Positions 23,724 through 32,195 of a DNA stretch of 64,000 nt are shown piece after piece. Source of the stretch: Solirubrobacteraceae bacterium. GTDB lineage: Bacteria > Actinomycetota > Thermoleophilia > Solirubrobacterales > Solirubrobacteraceae. The DNA lies in NCBI GenBank assembly GCA_016463515.1, contig JAEMRF010000001.1, forward strand, positions 50,831-114,830, written 5' to 3'. Both the position numbers and the translations under genes were made by a program. A model generated the notes under the pieces. It was given only the letters and a program-made list of their open reading frames with translations, was not told the DNA's origin and searched no databases. Numbering within the stretch: position 1 is the stretch's first letter; every line of letters begins with the position of its first letter.

Positions 23724-25442
23724 ATGATTCGTCGCGCCACAACCGCCCTTCTCCTCGCCACCTTCGTGGTTGTGGGGTGGCCGACGACCGCGACCGCGGG
23801 CACTTTCGATGTGACCTCGTGCCTGCACTCGCCGACAGGCGCTGCGAACAACGCGTGGGTGCCCAGCGCGAGCGACGCGACCGTCCACACGTCGAGCACC
23901 TGCTCGCCGGGGATGACGGCTGACCCCGCGCCGGTCGTCGAGACGCTCGTAGGTCTCAGCGCCGGCAGCACCTGGGGCGTCACCACCACGAACGGCGCCG
24001 AGGCTCGGTGGCGGCTGACCGCCCCCGCGGGCACGTCCATCACACGGATCCGCTACCACCGCTACAGCGGCCGGTGGGATACCACGTACCACATGCCGTT
24101 CCTTCGCTCGGCTGAAGGAACGATCCTCGACGCAGATTGCACCATCCTGCCGACCGAGGCGGGTGGGAATGACTACTGGTGCCATCGCGGCGCCGCCTCG
24201 CCGAATGGCGGGTCGGCTTACGCCGACGTGGCGACGAACACGACCAGCCTCGACTTCGGCATCGGCTGCTACGGCGCGTGCCCGTCGACGGCGTGGAACT
24301 ACCGCACGTGGGCCTCCATGTACGGGTCGACCGTCACCATCACCGAGAACACGCCACCCACCCTCAACGCCTCGTCGACAGGGGCCTGGGGCGACGCGGG
24401 GTGGCTCACTGGCAACCAGACGGTCACCGTCGCGTCCTCGACCGACACGACCGGGATCAAGCGGCTGCGGCTGCTCGTCGACGGCGCCGCCACCCAGACG
24501 GTCACCCCGGCCTGCAACTACACCTATGTCGTGCCGTGCGCGAACCAAAGCAACGTCGCCATGGCGCTGGACACGACCCAGCTCGCCGACGGCCAGCGCA
24601 CCCTGACGCTCGAGTCCACCGACGCCGCGAACAACACGACCACCGCAACGCAAACGGTCTGGCTCGACAACACCCCGCCGACCGCCCCGAGCCTGCTCAC
24701 CCCGTCCGTGACGACTACCGACGGTCAGGCGGTCTTCCGCTGGGCGCAGGTCAGCGCCGGCGCCGGTTCCCCGATCACCAAGGTCCGCTGGCAGCTCTGC
24801 GACCAGCAAGGCGGCGCGTGCGGCCAGGCAAGCGACCTGGCCGCCGACGCGACCCAGACTTCGCTGACGTCCCTCGCCGACGGGAGCCACACCGTTCGGG
24901 TGTGGGCGGTCGACGAGGCCGGCCACGTCGGAGCGGTCAGCACCGCTCAGGTCACGCAGAGCACCCCGGCACCGCCGGCGACCCCCGACCCGCCCGCGAG
25001 TACCCCGCCGCCGTCAACGCCGCCGGCCGGCGGAACCGTCGTGGCGCCCAAGCCGCCCACGGTGACCGTGACACAAACACCGACCGACCAGCAGCGTCCC
25101 GCCACGCGGCCCGGGCAGGAGAGCACGAGCCGGGAGCCAGGATCAACGACCAAGAGGCAGCAGACGCTCGAAGACCCCGAGCTCCGCCTGCTGTCCGCGC
25201 GCCGCCGCGGCCGTCACATCGTGCTCAAGGGGAAGGTCGACGACTACCTCGACACGATGAAGGTCACCGTGACCGTTCGTCAGGGTAAGCGGTCGCGACG
25301 CTACCGCCGGACAACCAATGGCGCGCGCTGGACGGTCCGAGTCCCCGTTCCGAAGGGCCGCGGGCGCATTGTCGTGACCGTCAGCGTCGCGAAGGGCGAC
25401 GGCTACCGGGCCGCGAGCGTGACCCGTCGCGTGACCTCATGA
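23724..25442 (+). CDS. Secreted Ig-like surface protein (paralogue 3)
   Basis: 572 residues. Signal peptide about 1-25. N-terminal GTFDVTSCLHSPTGAANNAW module, then 'ALDTTQLADGQRTLTLESTDAANN', a fibronectin-like unit ('KVRWQLCDQQGGACGQASDL', 'DGSHTVRVWAVDEAGHVG'), a Pro/Thr stalk (residues about 440-510), and a basic C-terminal beta domain. AGGAGG precedes ATG 23724. Same build as the 13806 and 19284 products. There is no good GGACGTTTC box; only a distant CGACGTCTGCCGAAG match lies near 23615. Confidence 0.7.
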   Translation: MIRRATTALLLATFVVVGWPTTATAGTFDVTSCLHSPTGAANNAWVPSASDATVHTSSTCSPGMTADPAPVVETLVGLSAGSTWGVTTTNGAEARWRLTAPAGTSITRIRYHRYSGRWDTTYHMPFLRSAEGTILDADCTILPTEAGGNDYWCHRGAASPNGGSAYADVATNTTSLDFGIGCYGACPSTAWNYRTWASMYGSTVTITENTPPTLNASSTGAWGDAGWLTGNQTVTVASSTDTTGIKRLRLLVDGAATQTVTPACNYTYVVPCANQSNVAMALDTTQLADGQRTLTLESTDAANNTTTATQTVWLDNTPPTAPSLLTPSVTTTDGQAVFRWAQVSAGAGSPITKVRWQLCDQQGGACGQASDLAADATQTSLTSLADGSHTVRVWAVDEAGHVGAVSTAQVTQSTPAPPATPDPPASTPPPSTPPAGGTVVAPKPPTVTVTQTPTDQQRPATRPGQESTSREPGSTTKRQQTLEDPELRLLSARRRGRHIVLKGKVDDYLDTMKVTVTVRQGKRSRRYRRTTNGARWTVRVPVPKGRGRIVVTVSVAKGDGYRAASVTRRVTS

Positions 25443-25494
25443 CCGGCCAGTGGGAGAGCAAGGTGGATCGTCGTCAACTGCGAAGCGCGGAGCA

Positions 25495-26142
25495 ATGACA
25501 GAGACGATCACCACGGTGCTCGCGCGCGCCGAAGCGGCCCTGGCTGGATCAGCCATTGGGCACCTGCCACGCCCGGCCCGTCTTGCCGTCCTCGATGCGC
25601 TCGGGGACTATGAGCGGCGAGGCGTGGGCCACCAGCGGCGGTTCACGATCGCGCTCGGTGCGCACGGAAAGCTCGACATCCCGCGCCTCACGCTCGCCGG
25701 TGACCTGTCGCTACCCCTGCTGGACGGGCGGTGGAATGACCCGATCCTCGACAACGCGCGCGACGTCGCGGTCCGCGCGCTTCGCGACACGGGCGACGCC
25801 CGCGACCTGCGCGCAAGCGTGGCCCGTGCCCGCGAGAGGCTGACCGAACGCACCAAGGCCACCGCTGGCGTGGTCCTGGCGGCTCGGGCCTCCCTAGCAC
25901 TGGTCACCGCGGCGCTCGACGACCAGCCCGCCCCGCCCGAGAGACGCGACCTGGATGACGAGAACCTCGACCCCGATGACTGGGGTGTCGAGTTCTGCGC
26001 GAACTCCGCACGGACGGGGCTTCCAAGCGAACGGCGGGACGAACCGGCCCGTCGAGCATTTTGGGCATATTGGCTGCAGAGCGCCAAGCAACACGCCGCG
26101 ATGCGTAGCGTGCTCGACGCTCCGTTGCCTGGTCGCGCCTGA
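25495..26142 (+). CDS. Hypothetical cytoplasmic protein
   Basis: 215 residues, mainly helical, no signal peptide. Contains 'DLDDENLDPDDWGVEFCANSAR'. ATG 25495 is chosen; an upstream in-frame GTG at 25450 would add 15 residues and has no better ribosome site. No family recognised. It separates the Ig-like genes from the convergent MIP18-like gene. Confidence 0.55.
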   Translation: MTETITTVLARAEAALAGSAIGHLPRPARLAVLDALGDYERRGVGHQRRFTIALGAHGKLDIPRLTLAGDLSLPLLDGRWNDPILDNARDVAVRALRDTGDARDLRASVARARERLTERTKATAGVVLAARASLALVTAALDDQPAPPERRDLDDENLDPDDWGVEFCANSARTGLPSERRDEPARRAFWAYWLQSAKQHAAMRSVLDAPLPGRA

Positions 26143-26168
26143 CTTCCCGCGGGCAGCGGAGCGAGGTG

Positions 26169-26471
26169 TCACTCCATCCCGAGTGCGAACTTCGCGTCTG
26201 CGCTCATCCGGTCGGTCGACCAGGCAGGGGTGAACGTCAGCTCGGGCCGGACTACCGTCACGCCGGCGAGGACCGATGCGTACTCGACGATCTGCGCCTC
26301 GATCTGAGAGCCCAACGGGCAGGCAGGTGCTGTCAGCGTGTACACGACTCGCACGACGCCGTCGTCGACCGTCACCTCGTAGATCAGTCCGAGGTTGACG
26401 ACATCGATGCCGAGCTCGGGGTCGATGACGTTCGAGAGCGCGGTCTCCACGTCCTTCGGCGTGGCACTCAC
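26169..26471 (-). CDS. MIP18/DUF59-family metal-sulfur cluster assembly factor-like protein
   Basis: 100 residues from GTG 26471 (minus strand), starting SATPKDVETALSNVIDPELGIDVVNLGLIYEV, the family's hallmark D-P-E-L-x-x-x-[IV]-V-x-L-G-L-[IV]-Y, then 'TLTAPACPLGSQIEAQI' with the conserved Cys. Such proteins (SufT, PaaD) help load Fe-S clusters. It lies alone and opposite to the surrounding surface genes, as if chromosomal cargo. An upstream extension of the frame is not family-like. Confidence 0.85.
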   Translation of the reverse strand: MSATPKDVETALSNVIDPELGIDVVNLGLIYEVTVDDGVVRVVYTLTAPACPLGSQIEAQIVEYASVLAGVTVVRPELTFTPAWSTDRMSADAKFALGME

Positions 26472-26642
26472 GATGCCACCGTTCCGATGGAGGACAGCGG
26501 TCCGCTGATCGTCCGCGTCCTGCCGACGGCCTGCGAAGCGAGGCGTGTCGACGGCGGCGCTGCATGGGGGAGGGCGGTCAGGTCGGCGGCCGCGAGCGGA
26601 GAATCCATAGTCGGCCAAGTACGCCACCGACTGGGGGGCAAC

Positions 26643-26651
26643 GGACGTTTC
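26643..26651 (+). promoter_or_regulatory. GGACGTTTC box, copy e
   Basis: AACGGACGTTTCCTGCAAAGA, 85 bp upstream of the 35-codon membrane peptide gene at 26728. Confidence 0.45.
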
Positions 26652-26727
26652 CTGCAAAGAGCCGGTCCAAGTGAAGTGGAGAATCGACGTCGACCCGACC
26701 ATCCAGCACCAGGTACCGGGAGCCCGC

Positions 26728-26835
26728 ATGCCGCCCATGCCGATCATTCGCAGCCGCTACCTCGCGTCCACGCTGATCCTCGCGTGCGCCGTGATCGTCT
26801 CCGCCGCCTTGGGCGTCGCGATCGCCGCGATGTAG
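26728..26835 (+). CDS. Small single-pass membrane peptide (35 aa)
   Basis: Starts MPPMPIIRSRYLAS and continues as one hydrophobic helix ('TLILACAVIVSAALGVAIAA'), then stops. GGGAG precedes the ATG by 5 bp, and a GGACGTTTC box lies upstream as for the large exported proteins. The Arg-flanked N-terminus predicts N-in topology. Its own box suggests a deliberate small membrane protein rather than a chance ORF. Function unknown. Confidence 0.5.
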   Translation: MPPMPIIRSRYLASTLILACAVIVSAALGVAIAAM

Positions 26836-26876
26836 CCGTCGCGCTTGGCGCCCGACGTTCCCCAACCCAGGCGAGC

Positions 26877-26885
26877 GGACGTTTT
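26877..26885 (+). promoter_or_regulatory. GGACGTTTT box, copy f
   Basis: GAGCGGACGTTTTCTCAAGAGA, 79 bp upstream of the RTX gene start and 41 bp after the small peptide stop. Confidence 0.5.
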
Positions 26886-26955
26886 CTCAAGAGAGCGCCA
26901 CCTGACGATCCGGACAATAGGCGATCGTCCCCGCACGGAACGCCAGGAACGCCAC

Positions 26956-29900
26956 ATGCCCCGTCTCAGCGCCACGCGCCTCGCCGGACCTCTCGTCGTC
27001 CTACTGACCCTCGTCATCGCCGCGCCCGCGCACGCCGACTGGACCATCACCACGGCGATCGGCCCTGACAGCAAGAAGCGCGCCCACATCGAAGGGACCG
27101 CCGGCGACGATCACCTCACCGTCAGCGAAACCGGGCCCGGCAACTTCACGTTCGCAACCACGAGCGGCGCGAGCATCAACACCGACTGGGCCCAAGGCTG
27201 TACCGCCGGCGGACCGCTCACCACGACGGTTCACTGCACGGGCATCACTGCCACCCCCGTCGCCATCCTCGCGAACAACGGCAACGACACCGTCGACGCC
27301 ACAGCCATCGACACGCCCCTCCATGTCTCCGCCGGCGCCGGAGACGACACCATCTACGGCGGCAACGGCGCGGACACCATCAACGCCGACGGAGGCAACG
27401 ACACCCTGCACGGCGGCCCGGGTAACGACACGCTCCACGGGGGCACGATCACCAGCCCAACCTCCGTGGTCACTCTCGATGGCGGACCGGGCGACAACAC
27501 CCTCTACGGCAGCTTCAACGGCGGCGACATCATCACCGGCGGACACAACCAGGACACCATTCACGTCGCATCGGCAGCCCCCAGAACCACTCAGGTCGAC
27601 GGTGGGCCAGGCAGCGACACCATCAGCTACCAAGCATGGTCCGTCGCGGCCCGCGCACGACTCTCCGGGCCACCGTCCGGACGGGTCTCCGGACCCGGCG
27701 GCGCCCACACCATCTTGAACGTCGAAAACATCATGGGCAGCGACCACGACGACGATCTCCGCGGCGACACCGCAGCCAACCACATCGACGGTCGAGGCGG
27801 TGCCGACACCATCAGTGGCGGCAACGGCGGGAACGACACCCTGCTCGGCGGTCCCGGCAACGACACCCTGATCGGCCGCGACCAAGAACGACCCGGAACG
27901 ATCAACGGCGGATACGTGCAGATCAACGGGCAAGACGGACAAGACCACATCGTCGGCATCCGCGCGAGCAACGACATGGCGGCCATCCCTGGCGTGCCGA
28001 TCCCTGTCGCCGAGGTCGACGGGGCGCACACCGCGAGCCTCGACCTGAACGGTGGCGCAGACAACGACACGCTCATCGCGATGGAAGTCGGACCCAACAC
28101 CCTCGCGGCGACCGGGCCGGCAGCGACGCTTCGCGGCGAAGCGGGCAACGACACCCTCGTAGGCCAGCAGGTCACGCGCGGCCAGATAATCGACGCGGGA
28201 ACCAGCACCCTCATCGGCGGGTCGGGAGACGACACGCTCCATGGGGAGATCATCGACGCAGGAACCATCCTCGAGCCAGGCGCCCACGTCGCAAGCTACG
28301 CCGACCGCACCGACCCCGTGACCGCGACCCTCGGCGGAACCACAGGCAACGGCGTCGCCAACGAGAACGACACGATCGACTCGACCGTCACCGGCCTCAT
28401 CGGCGGATCAGCAGCAGACACCCTGACCGGGACCCCGGCCGCCGAGACCCTGGACGGTCGCGCCGGCAACGACACCATCGACGGCCGCGGCGGCGCCGAC
28501 CACGTCGACGGCGGCGACGGCGACGACCGCATCATCTTCCGCGACGGCGCAGCATCAATCACGGGCGGCCCAGGGCTCGACACATGGGACGCCAGCTGGA
28601 GCTCAACCGGCGCGTACCTGAACCTACGGTTCGCCGACCTCGAGAACGTCATCGGCACCTCCGGTGACGACCTGATCACCGCAGCGCCCCGACGACGCGG
28701 CCACTTCGACGGCCGCCAAGGCGCCGACATCGTCAGCTACAGCGAGCACGACGAACGCGTCCGCATCGACCTCCCCAGCGGCCAGGCCGGAGAGCCCGGC
28801 TGGACAAGCACCCTCACCAGCATCGAGCACGCAGCAGGCGGAGCCGGCAACGACCAGCTGATCGGCAACGACGACAGCAACTGGCTCACCGGCAACGACG
28901 GCGACGACACCCTCGTCGGAGGAGGGGGAGACGACATCCTCGACGGCGGCGCGGGCAACGACACCGTCAGCTACGAGAGCCGCACCGCGCCGCTGACCGT
29001 ACGGCTCGACACGACGTCGGGTAACGGGCAGGCCGGAGAGCACGACCATCTCACTCGCCTGGAGAACATCGTGGGCGGTAGCGGTGACGATCTCCTCGTC
29101 GGCAACGAAGCCGCGAACCGTCTCGACGGCGGCGCGGGCAACGACACCGTCAGCTACGAAGGCCGGCAGGCCGCCGTGAACGTCACGCTCGACGGCGCCG
29201 CGAACGACGGCCAGATCGGCGAAGACGACAACGTGATCGCCGAGAACGTCATCGGCGGCGACGGCGACGACCTGCTGGTCGGCGACGGCAACCCCAACCG
29301 TCTCGACGGCGGCCCCGGCAACGACACTGTCGACGGCGCCGCCAGCAACGACACGCTGAACGGCGGAGACGGCGCAGACACCCTGATCGGCGGCCCCGGC
29401 GCGGACCTGCTCGACGGCGGGCCCGGCAACGACGCGCTCCGCGCTCGAGACGGAGCCGCGGACACGTTGCGATGCGGCGCGGGGACCGACGACGCACATA
29501 TCGACACCGTCGACGCTCACGAAGCATGCGAAACCGTGACCGCCCCCGAAGCACCGAACAGCGGCAACACACCGCCCGGCGGCGGAGGAAGCTCCGGCAC
29601 CCCCGTCGCGCCGAGCGTCACCGTCGTGACCGGCCCTGCCGGGGACGCGCCCCGACAAGACGACCAGCCGCGGCCCGCGAACAACGGCGAGCGAGCCGAC
29701 CGGCTCGCGTCGATCCGGACCATCAAGGACGGGGTCGACTACAGCCTGCTGCGCGCACGACGTGGACAGCGCGTCACGGTCACCGGACGGCTCCTCAACG
29801 CTGCGGGCCAGCCCATCGCGGGGGCGCAGCTCGGCGCGTACCTGCGTCCCACCGGGCAAGGCGAGTTCGAGGAGACCGCCGCACTACGCACCGACGCGCA

Positions 29901-30357
29901 GGGAAGGTGGACGCTCCGGGCCGTCGCGCGGCTTGGAGGCACACTGCGCGTCGGCTACAAGGCCAACCTCGGCGACGTTGACTTCAGCCGCACCAAGGAC
30001 ATCCAGCTCGTCGTAGCGCCCGCCATCACGCTGAAGGTCAACCGCACCCGGGTCCGCAACGGGCAAGGTGTGAGATTCACCGCGAAGGTCGCGGGCATGC
30101 CGTCGTGGTCGAAGAAGATCGCGCTGCTGCAGGTCCGCGTCGGCGGCAAGTGGCGCACGTTCGGCCGCGACAAGCACATCGGCCGCACCGGCATCATGCG
30201 CGCCAGCTACCGGTTCACCGGCACCGTCTGCCTTCCCGGACGCCGATGCGTCGTGCCGTACAAGTTCCGGTTCTACGTCCCCGGGGAGACCGGCTGGCCG
30301 TTCGCCGGCGCCGCGAGCAAGGCCGTCACCGTTCGCGTTCGGGGTTCGCAGCGATGA
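26956..30357 (+). CDS. Secreted RTX (hemolysin-type calcium-binding repeat) surface protein
   Basis: 1133 residues. Signal peptide about 1-27, ending APAHA. Residues about 95-850 carry many G-G-x-G-x-D-x-[LI] nonapeptides in blocks ('GGNGADTINADGGNDTLHGG', 'GGSGDDLLVGNEAANRLDGG'), which fold as a Ca-filled beta-roll. Interspersed 'SYESRTAPLTVRLDTTSGNGQAGE' segments are typical of actinobacterial RTX proteins. The end has a carboxypeptidase-regulatory-like beta domain ('VTVTGRLLNAAGQPIAGAQL') and a basic Ig-like module. No type I exporter is seen; the signal peptide implies Sec export. Coupled to the next ORF (ATGA). Confidence 0.85.
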   Translation: MPRLSATRLAGPLVVLLTLVIAAPAHADWTITTAIGPDSKKRAHIEGTAGDDHLTVSETGPGNFTFATTSGASINTDWAQGCTAGGPLTTTVHCTGITATPVAILANNGNDTVDATAIDTPLHVSAGAGDDTIYGGNGADTINADGGNDTLHGGPGNDTLHGGTITSPTSVVTLDGGPGDNTLYGSFNGGDIITGGHNQDTIHVASAAPRTTQVDGGPGSDTISYQAWSVAARARLSGPPSGRVSGPGGAHTILNVENIMGSDHDDDLRGDTAANHIDGRGGADTISGGNGGNDTLLGGPGNDTLIGRDQERPGTINGGYVQINGQDGQDHIVGIRASNDMAAIPGVPIPVAEVDGAHTASLDLNGGADNDTLIAMEVGPNTLAATGPAATLRGEAGNDTLVGQQVTRGQIIDAGTSTLIGGSGDDTLHGEIIDAGTILEPGAHVASYADRTDPVTATLGGTTGNGVANENDTIDSTVTGLIGGSAADTLTGTPAAETLDGRAGNDTIDGRGGADHVDGGDGDDRIIFRDGAASITGGPGLDTWDASWSSTGAYLNLRFADLENVIGTSGDDLITAAPRRRGHFDGRQGADIVSYSEHDERVRIDLPSGQAGEPGWTSTLTSIEHAAGGAGNDQLIGNDDSNWLTGNDGDDTLVGGGGDDILDGGAGNDTVSYESRTAPLTVRLDTTSGNGQAGEHDHLTRLENIVGGSGDDLLVGNEAANRLDGGAGNDTVSYEGRQAAVNVTLDGAANDGQIGEDDNVIAENVIGGDGDDLLVGDGNPNRLDGGPGNDTVDGAASNDTLNGGDGADTLIGGPGADLLDGGPGNDALRARDGAADTLRCGAGTDDAHIDTVDAHEACETVTAPEAPNSGNTPPGGGGSSGTPVAPSVTVVTGPAGDAPRQDDQPRPANNGERADRLASIRTIKDGVDYSLLRARRGQRVTVTGRLLNAAGQPIAGAQLGAYLRPTGQGEFEETAALRTDAQGRWTLRAVARLGGTLRVGYKANLGDVDFSRTKDIQLVVAPAITLKVNRTRVRNGQGVRFTAKVAGMPSWSKKIALLQVRVGGKWRTFGRDKHIGRTGIMRASYRFTGTVCLPGRRCVVPYKFRFYVPGETGWPFAGAASKAVTVRVRGSQR

Positions 30358-30503
30358 ACGACAGCACGCGCACGGCTGACCGGGCCCGACCGCTTCCACC
30401 GACCATCGGACGACTCCTCGACGCGCTCGCACGCCGGCGGAAGGCCAGGAGCGCAGCTGACGAGCTCGAGCGCGCCCTGCGGCACCGCAAGCAGACGTTG
30501 TAG
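30354..30503 (+). CDS. Small basic hypothetical protein
   Basis: A 49-aa ORF whose ATG overlaps the RTX stop. Arg-rich and helical ('IGRLLDALARRRKARSAADELERALRHRKQ'). The coupling supports it. Confidence 0.4.
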   Translation: MNDSTRTADRARPLPPTIGRLLDALARRRKARSAADELERALRHRKQTL

Positions 30504-30591
30504 CCATAAGGCCGCGACGCGACACGGCGACCGCCCTGGCTGGCCGAGCGTGCCGCAGTAGCGCCCCCCGGACCGTGACTTACTGGCCAGC

Positions 30592-30912
30592 ATGGTCGAC
30601 TCAACGCCAAACCCCGGCGTCGCGCGGCGCGCGAGCGTGCTGCTCGACGCCGTCGACGATCGGTGGCGGACAGCTGCCGATATTCACGATCGCGCCGGTC
30701 GTGTCACCGCCTACGCCCAAATCGCGCACACGCTCGGCACGATGGTCGACGACGGCATTCTCGAGCGCCGACCAAACGCGTGCGAGTGGACCGGCGCGCC
30801 CGCCTACCGACGAACGCCAACAGCTGCCTCCATGCCTGACCGCCCCGCCGGCAGCACGCCATCGGGCGCGCCGCGCGCCTCCTCAGCCCAGTCGGAGAAC
30901 CCCAACGGATAG
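30592..30912 (+). CDS. Putative winged-helix DNA-binding protein
   Basis: 106 residues. Residues about 12-62 ('RASVLLDAVDDRWRTAADIHDRAGRVTAYAQIAHTLGTMVDDGILERR') fit a winged helix used for promoter binding; the rest is a disordered Pro/Ser tail. No ligand domain. It could regulate nearby surface genes, but nothing shows this directly. Confidence 0.5.
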   Translation: MVDSTPNPGVARRASVLLDAVDDRWRTAADIHDRAGRVTAYAQIAHTLGTMVDDGILERRPNACEWTGAPAYRRTPTAASMPDRPAGSTPSGAPRASSAQSENPNG

Positions 30913-30948
30913 CCGTCGGACTGACCGGGCTTGAAGCACGGCTGCTGG

Positions 30949-30957
30949 CTGCCCCCC
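30949..30957 (+). promoter_or_regulatory. TGCCCCCC motif before the nuclease gene
   Basis: About 22-31 bp upstream of the two candidate start codons (30971, 30980). The 31-bp spacing to 30980 matches the 43329 and 10484 copies. Confidence 0.3.
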
Positions 30958-30970
30958 TCCCGATGCCTGA

Positions 30971-31621
30971 ATGGAAGGCATGAGCACGCCCGTCGTCATC
31001 TCCACCGTCCTGGCCCTCATCGTGGCCGGGACCCTCATAAGCTTCATCACAGGGATCGCCGTCCGGCTGATGATCCTGACTGCGGTCCTCGGTGGAGCAG
31101 GGACCGTTGCGGCGCTCGCGGGGAACGCGGCCGGGGAACAGCTCGGGAACCTCGTCGACCGCGTCAAGGACCAGGCCGCGACGCTGCCGGTTCTCGGCGG
31201 CGCGATCGCCGACAGCGAGACAGGCGGGGACCGAGACGTCGTCGTCAGGGTCATCGACGGGGATACCGTCGAGCTGCGCAGCACCGGTCGCGCGCGACTC
31301 ATCGGCATCGACACGCCCGAGACGGTTAAGCGCGGTCATCCCGTCGAGTGCCACGGTCCTGAGGCCAGCGCCGCGACCAAGCAGCTCCTACCCACGGGCA
31401 CCAAGGTCACGGTCAAGCGCGACCGCGAGCACCAGGACCACTACGGCCGGGAACTCGTCTACCTGTTCGCCGCGAACGGCCGGATGGTCAACGGCACCCT
31501 CGTCCGCGAAGGGCATGCCCGCACCCTGCGGATCGAGCCCAACACCCGCCACGCACGTCGGCTCGCCGACCTCCAGGCGGACGCCAAGAACGCGCGCCGC
31601 GGCATGTGGGGCCGCTGCTGA
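30971..31621 (+). CDS. Membrane-anchored thermonuclease (SNase-like)
   Basis: 216 residues. An N-terminal hydrophobic region (two possible helices, about 5-50) is followed by a staphylococcal-nuclease-like OB fold: 'VVRVIDGDTVELRSTGRARLIGIDTPET' (Asp residues for Ca, Arg in R-L-I-G-I-D-T-P-E), 'KRDREHQDHYGRELVYLF' and 'LVREGHARTL'. It would cut DNA or RNA outside the membrane. An alternative ATG at 30980 has spacing that better fits the upstream motif. The stop overlaps the next ATG. Confidence 0.85.
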   Translation: MEGMSTPVVISTVLALIVAGTLISFITGIAVRLMILTAVLGGAGTVAALAGNAAGEQLGNLVDRVKDQAATLPVLGGAIADSETGGDRDVVVRVIDGDTVELRSTGRARLIGIDTPETVKRGHPVECHGPEASAATKQLLPTGTKVTVKRDREHQDHYGRELVYLFAANGRMVNGTLVREGHARTLRIEPNTRHARRLADLQADAKNARRGMWGRC

Positions 31622-32097
31622 TGGCGGCCCGCTCGAAGATCGTGACCGTCGCCACGGTCCCCGGGACAGGCCGGCTGAGCCTGTCCCACCACGCGGTGGA
31701 GCGATATATCGAGCGAGTGCGCCCAGGGCTCGGGTTCCTCCACGCTGTCGATGATCTCCGCGGGCTTCTGCAGCGGTGCGGCCGCCGGGTCGATCGGCCC
31801 GCATGGATCTCCGACGACGAGGACTCGATCGACCGGCACAGGGAGGCCTGCGAAGACCTGTGGATCGCAGTCGGGGAGGACGTGGTCTTCGTCGTCGTGA
31901 AACCCGACCGCGACATCATGGTCGTCGTGACCTGCTTGGCCCGCGGTCACATTTCTGACGCGGCGAGGCTGTACCGCGGCGAACGTCGACGAACGCGTGC
32001 CGCTGAGCTTCGATACCGCCGCGCGTCCAGGCGAGATGGGCGATCTGTTCGCGAAACCGCGGTCGGTCTTCAGGCCCACCAAGATCCGGCCGATTGA
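31621..32097 (+). CDS. Hypothetical protein
   Basis: 158 residues, coupled to the nuclease gene (TGATG). The N-terminal half has 'LSLSHHAVERYIERVRPGLGFLHAVDDLRGLLQ', a pattern (S-x-H-A-x-x-R-[YF]-x-x-R) seen in small phage/plasmid proteins of unknown function, followed by beta strands ('DLWIAVGEDVVFVVVKPDRDIMVVVTCL'). The tail is basic. Confidence 0.55.
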   Translation: MAARSKIVTVATVPGTGRLSLSHHAVERYIERVRPGLGFLHAVDDLRGLLQRCGRRVDRPAWISDDEDSIDRHREACEDLWIAVGEDVVFVVVKPDRDIMVVVTCLARGHISDAARLYRGERRRTRAAELRYRRASRRDGRSVRETAVGLQAHQDPAD

Positions 32098-32125
32098 GGA
32101 CGGGGAGCACCCGTCACACGGTTCC

Positions 32126-32134
32126 GGACGTTTC
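32126..32134 (+). promoter_or_regulatory. GGACGTTTC box, copy g
   Basis: TTCCGGACGTTTCCCGGAGAT, 70 bp upstream of ATG 32196. Confidence 0.5.
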
Positions 32135-32195
32135 CCGGAGATGGGGGAGTAGGCCGGTCGGGACACTGACAGTCGGCCCGCCGCACCCCAGGACC

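Noticed and set aside
22584..24926. 780-codon open frame on the minus strand across the subtilase and Ig-like genes
   Set aside because: Composition is Arg/Gly-rich and non-protein-like; it lies opposite two well-supported genes. Long antisense frames are expected at this GC content.
26472..26747. N-terminal extension of the MIP18-like protein
   Set aside because: The extension is not family-like and covers the GGACGTTTC box and part of the small peptide gene on the other strand.
27001..29859. Minus-strand frames of 411 and 428 codons opposite the RTX gene
   Set aside because: Mirror of RTX repeats (Val/Ala/Asp-rich); no independent evidence.
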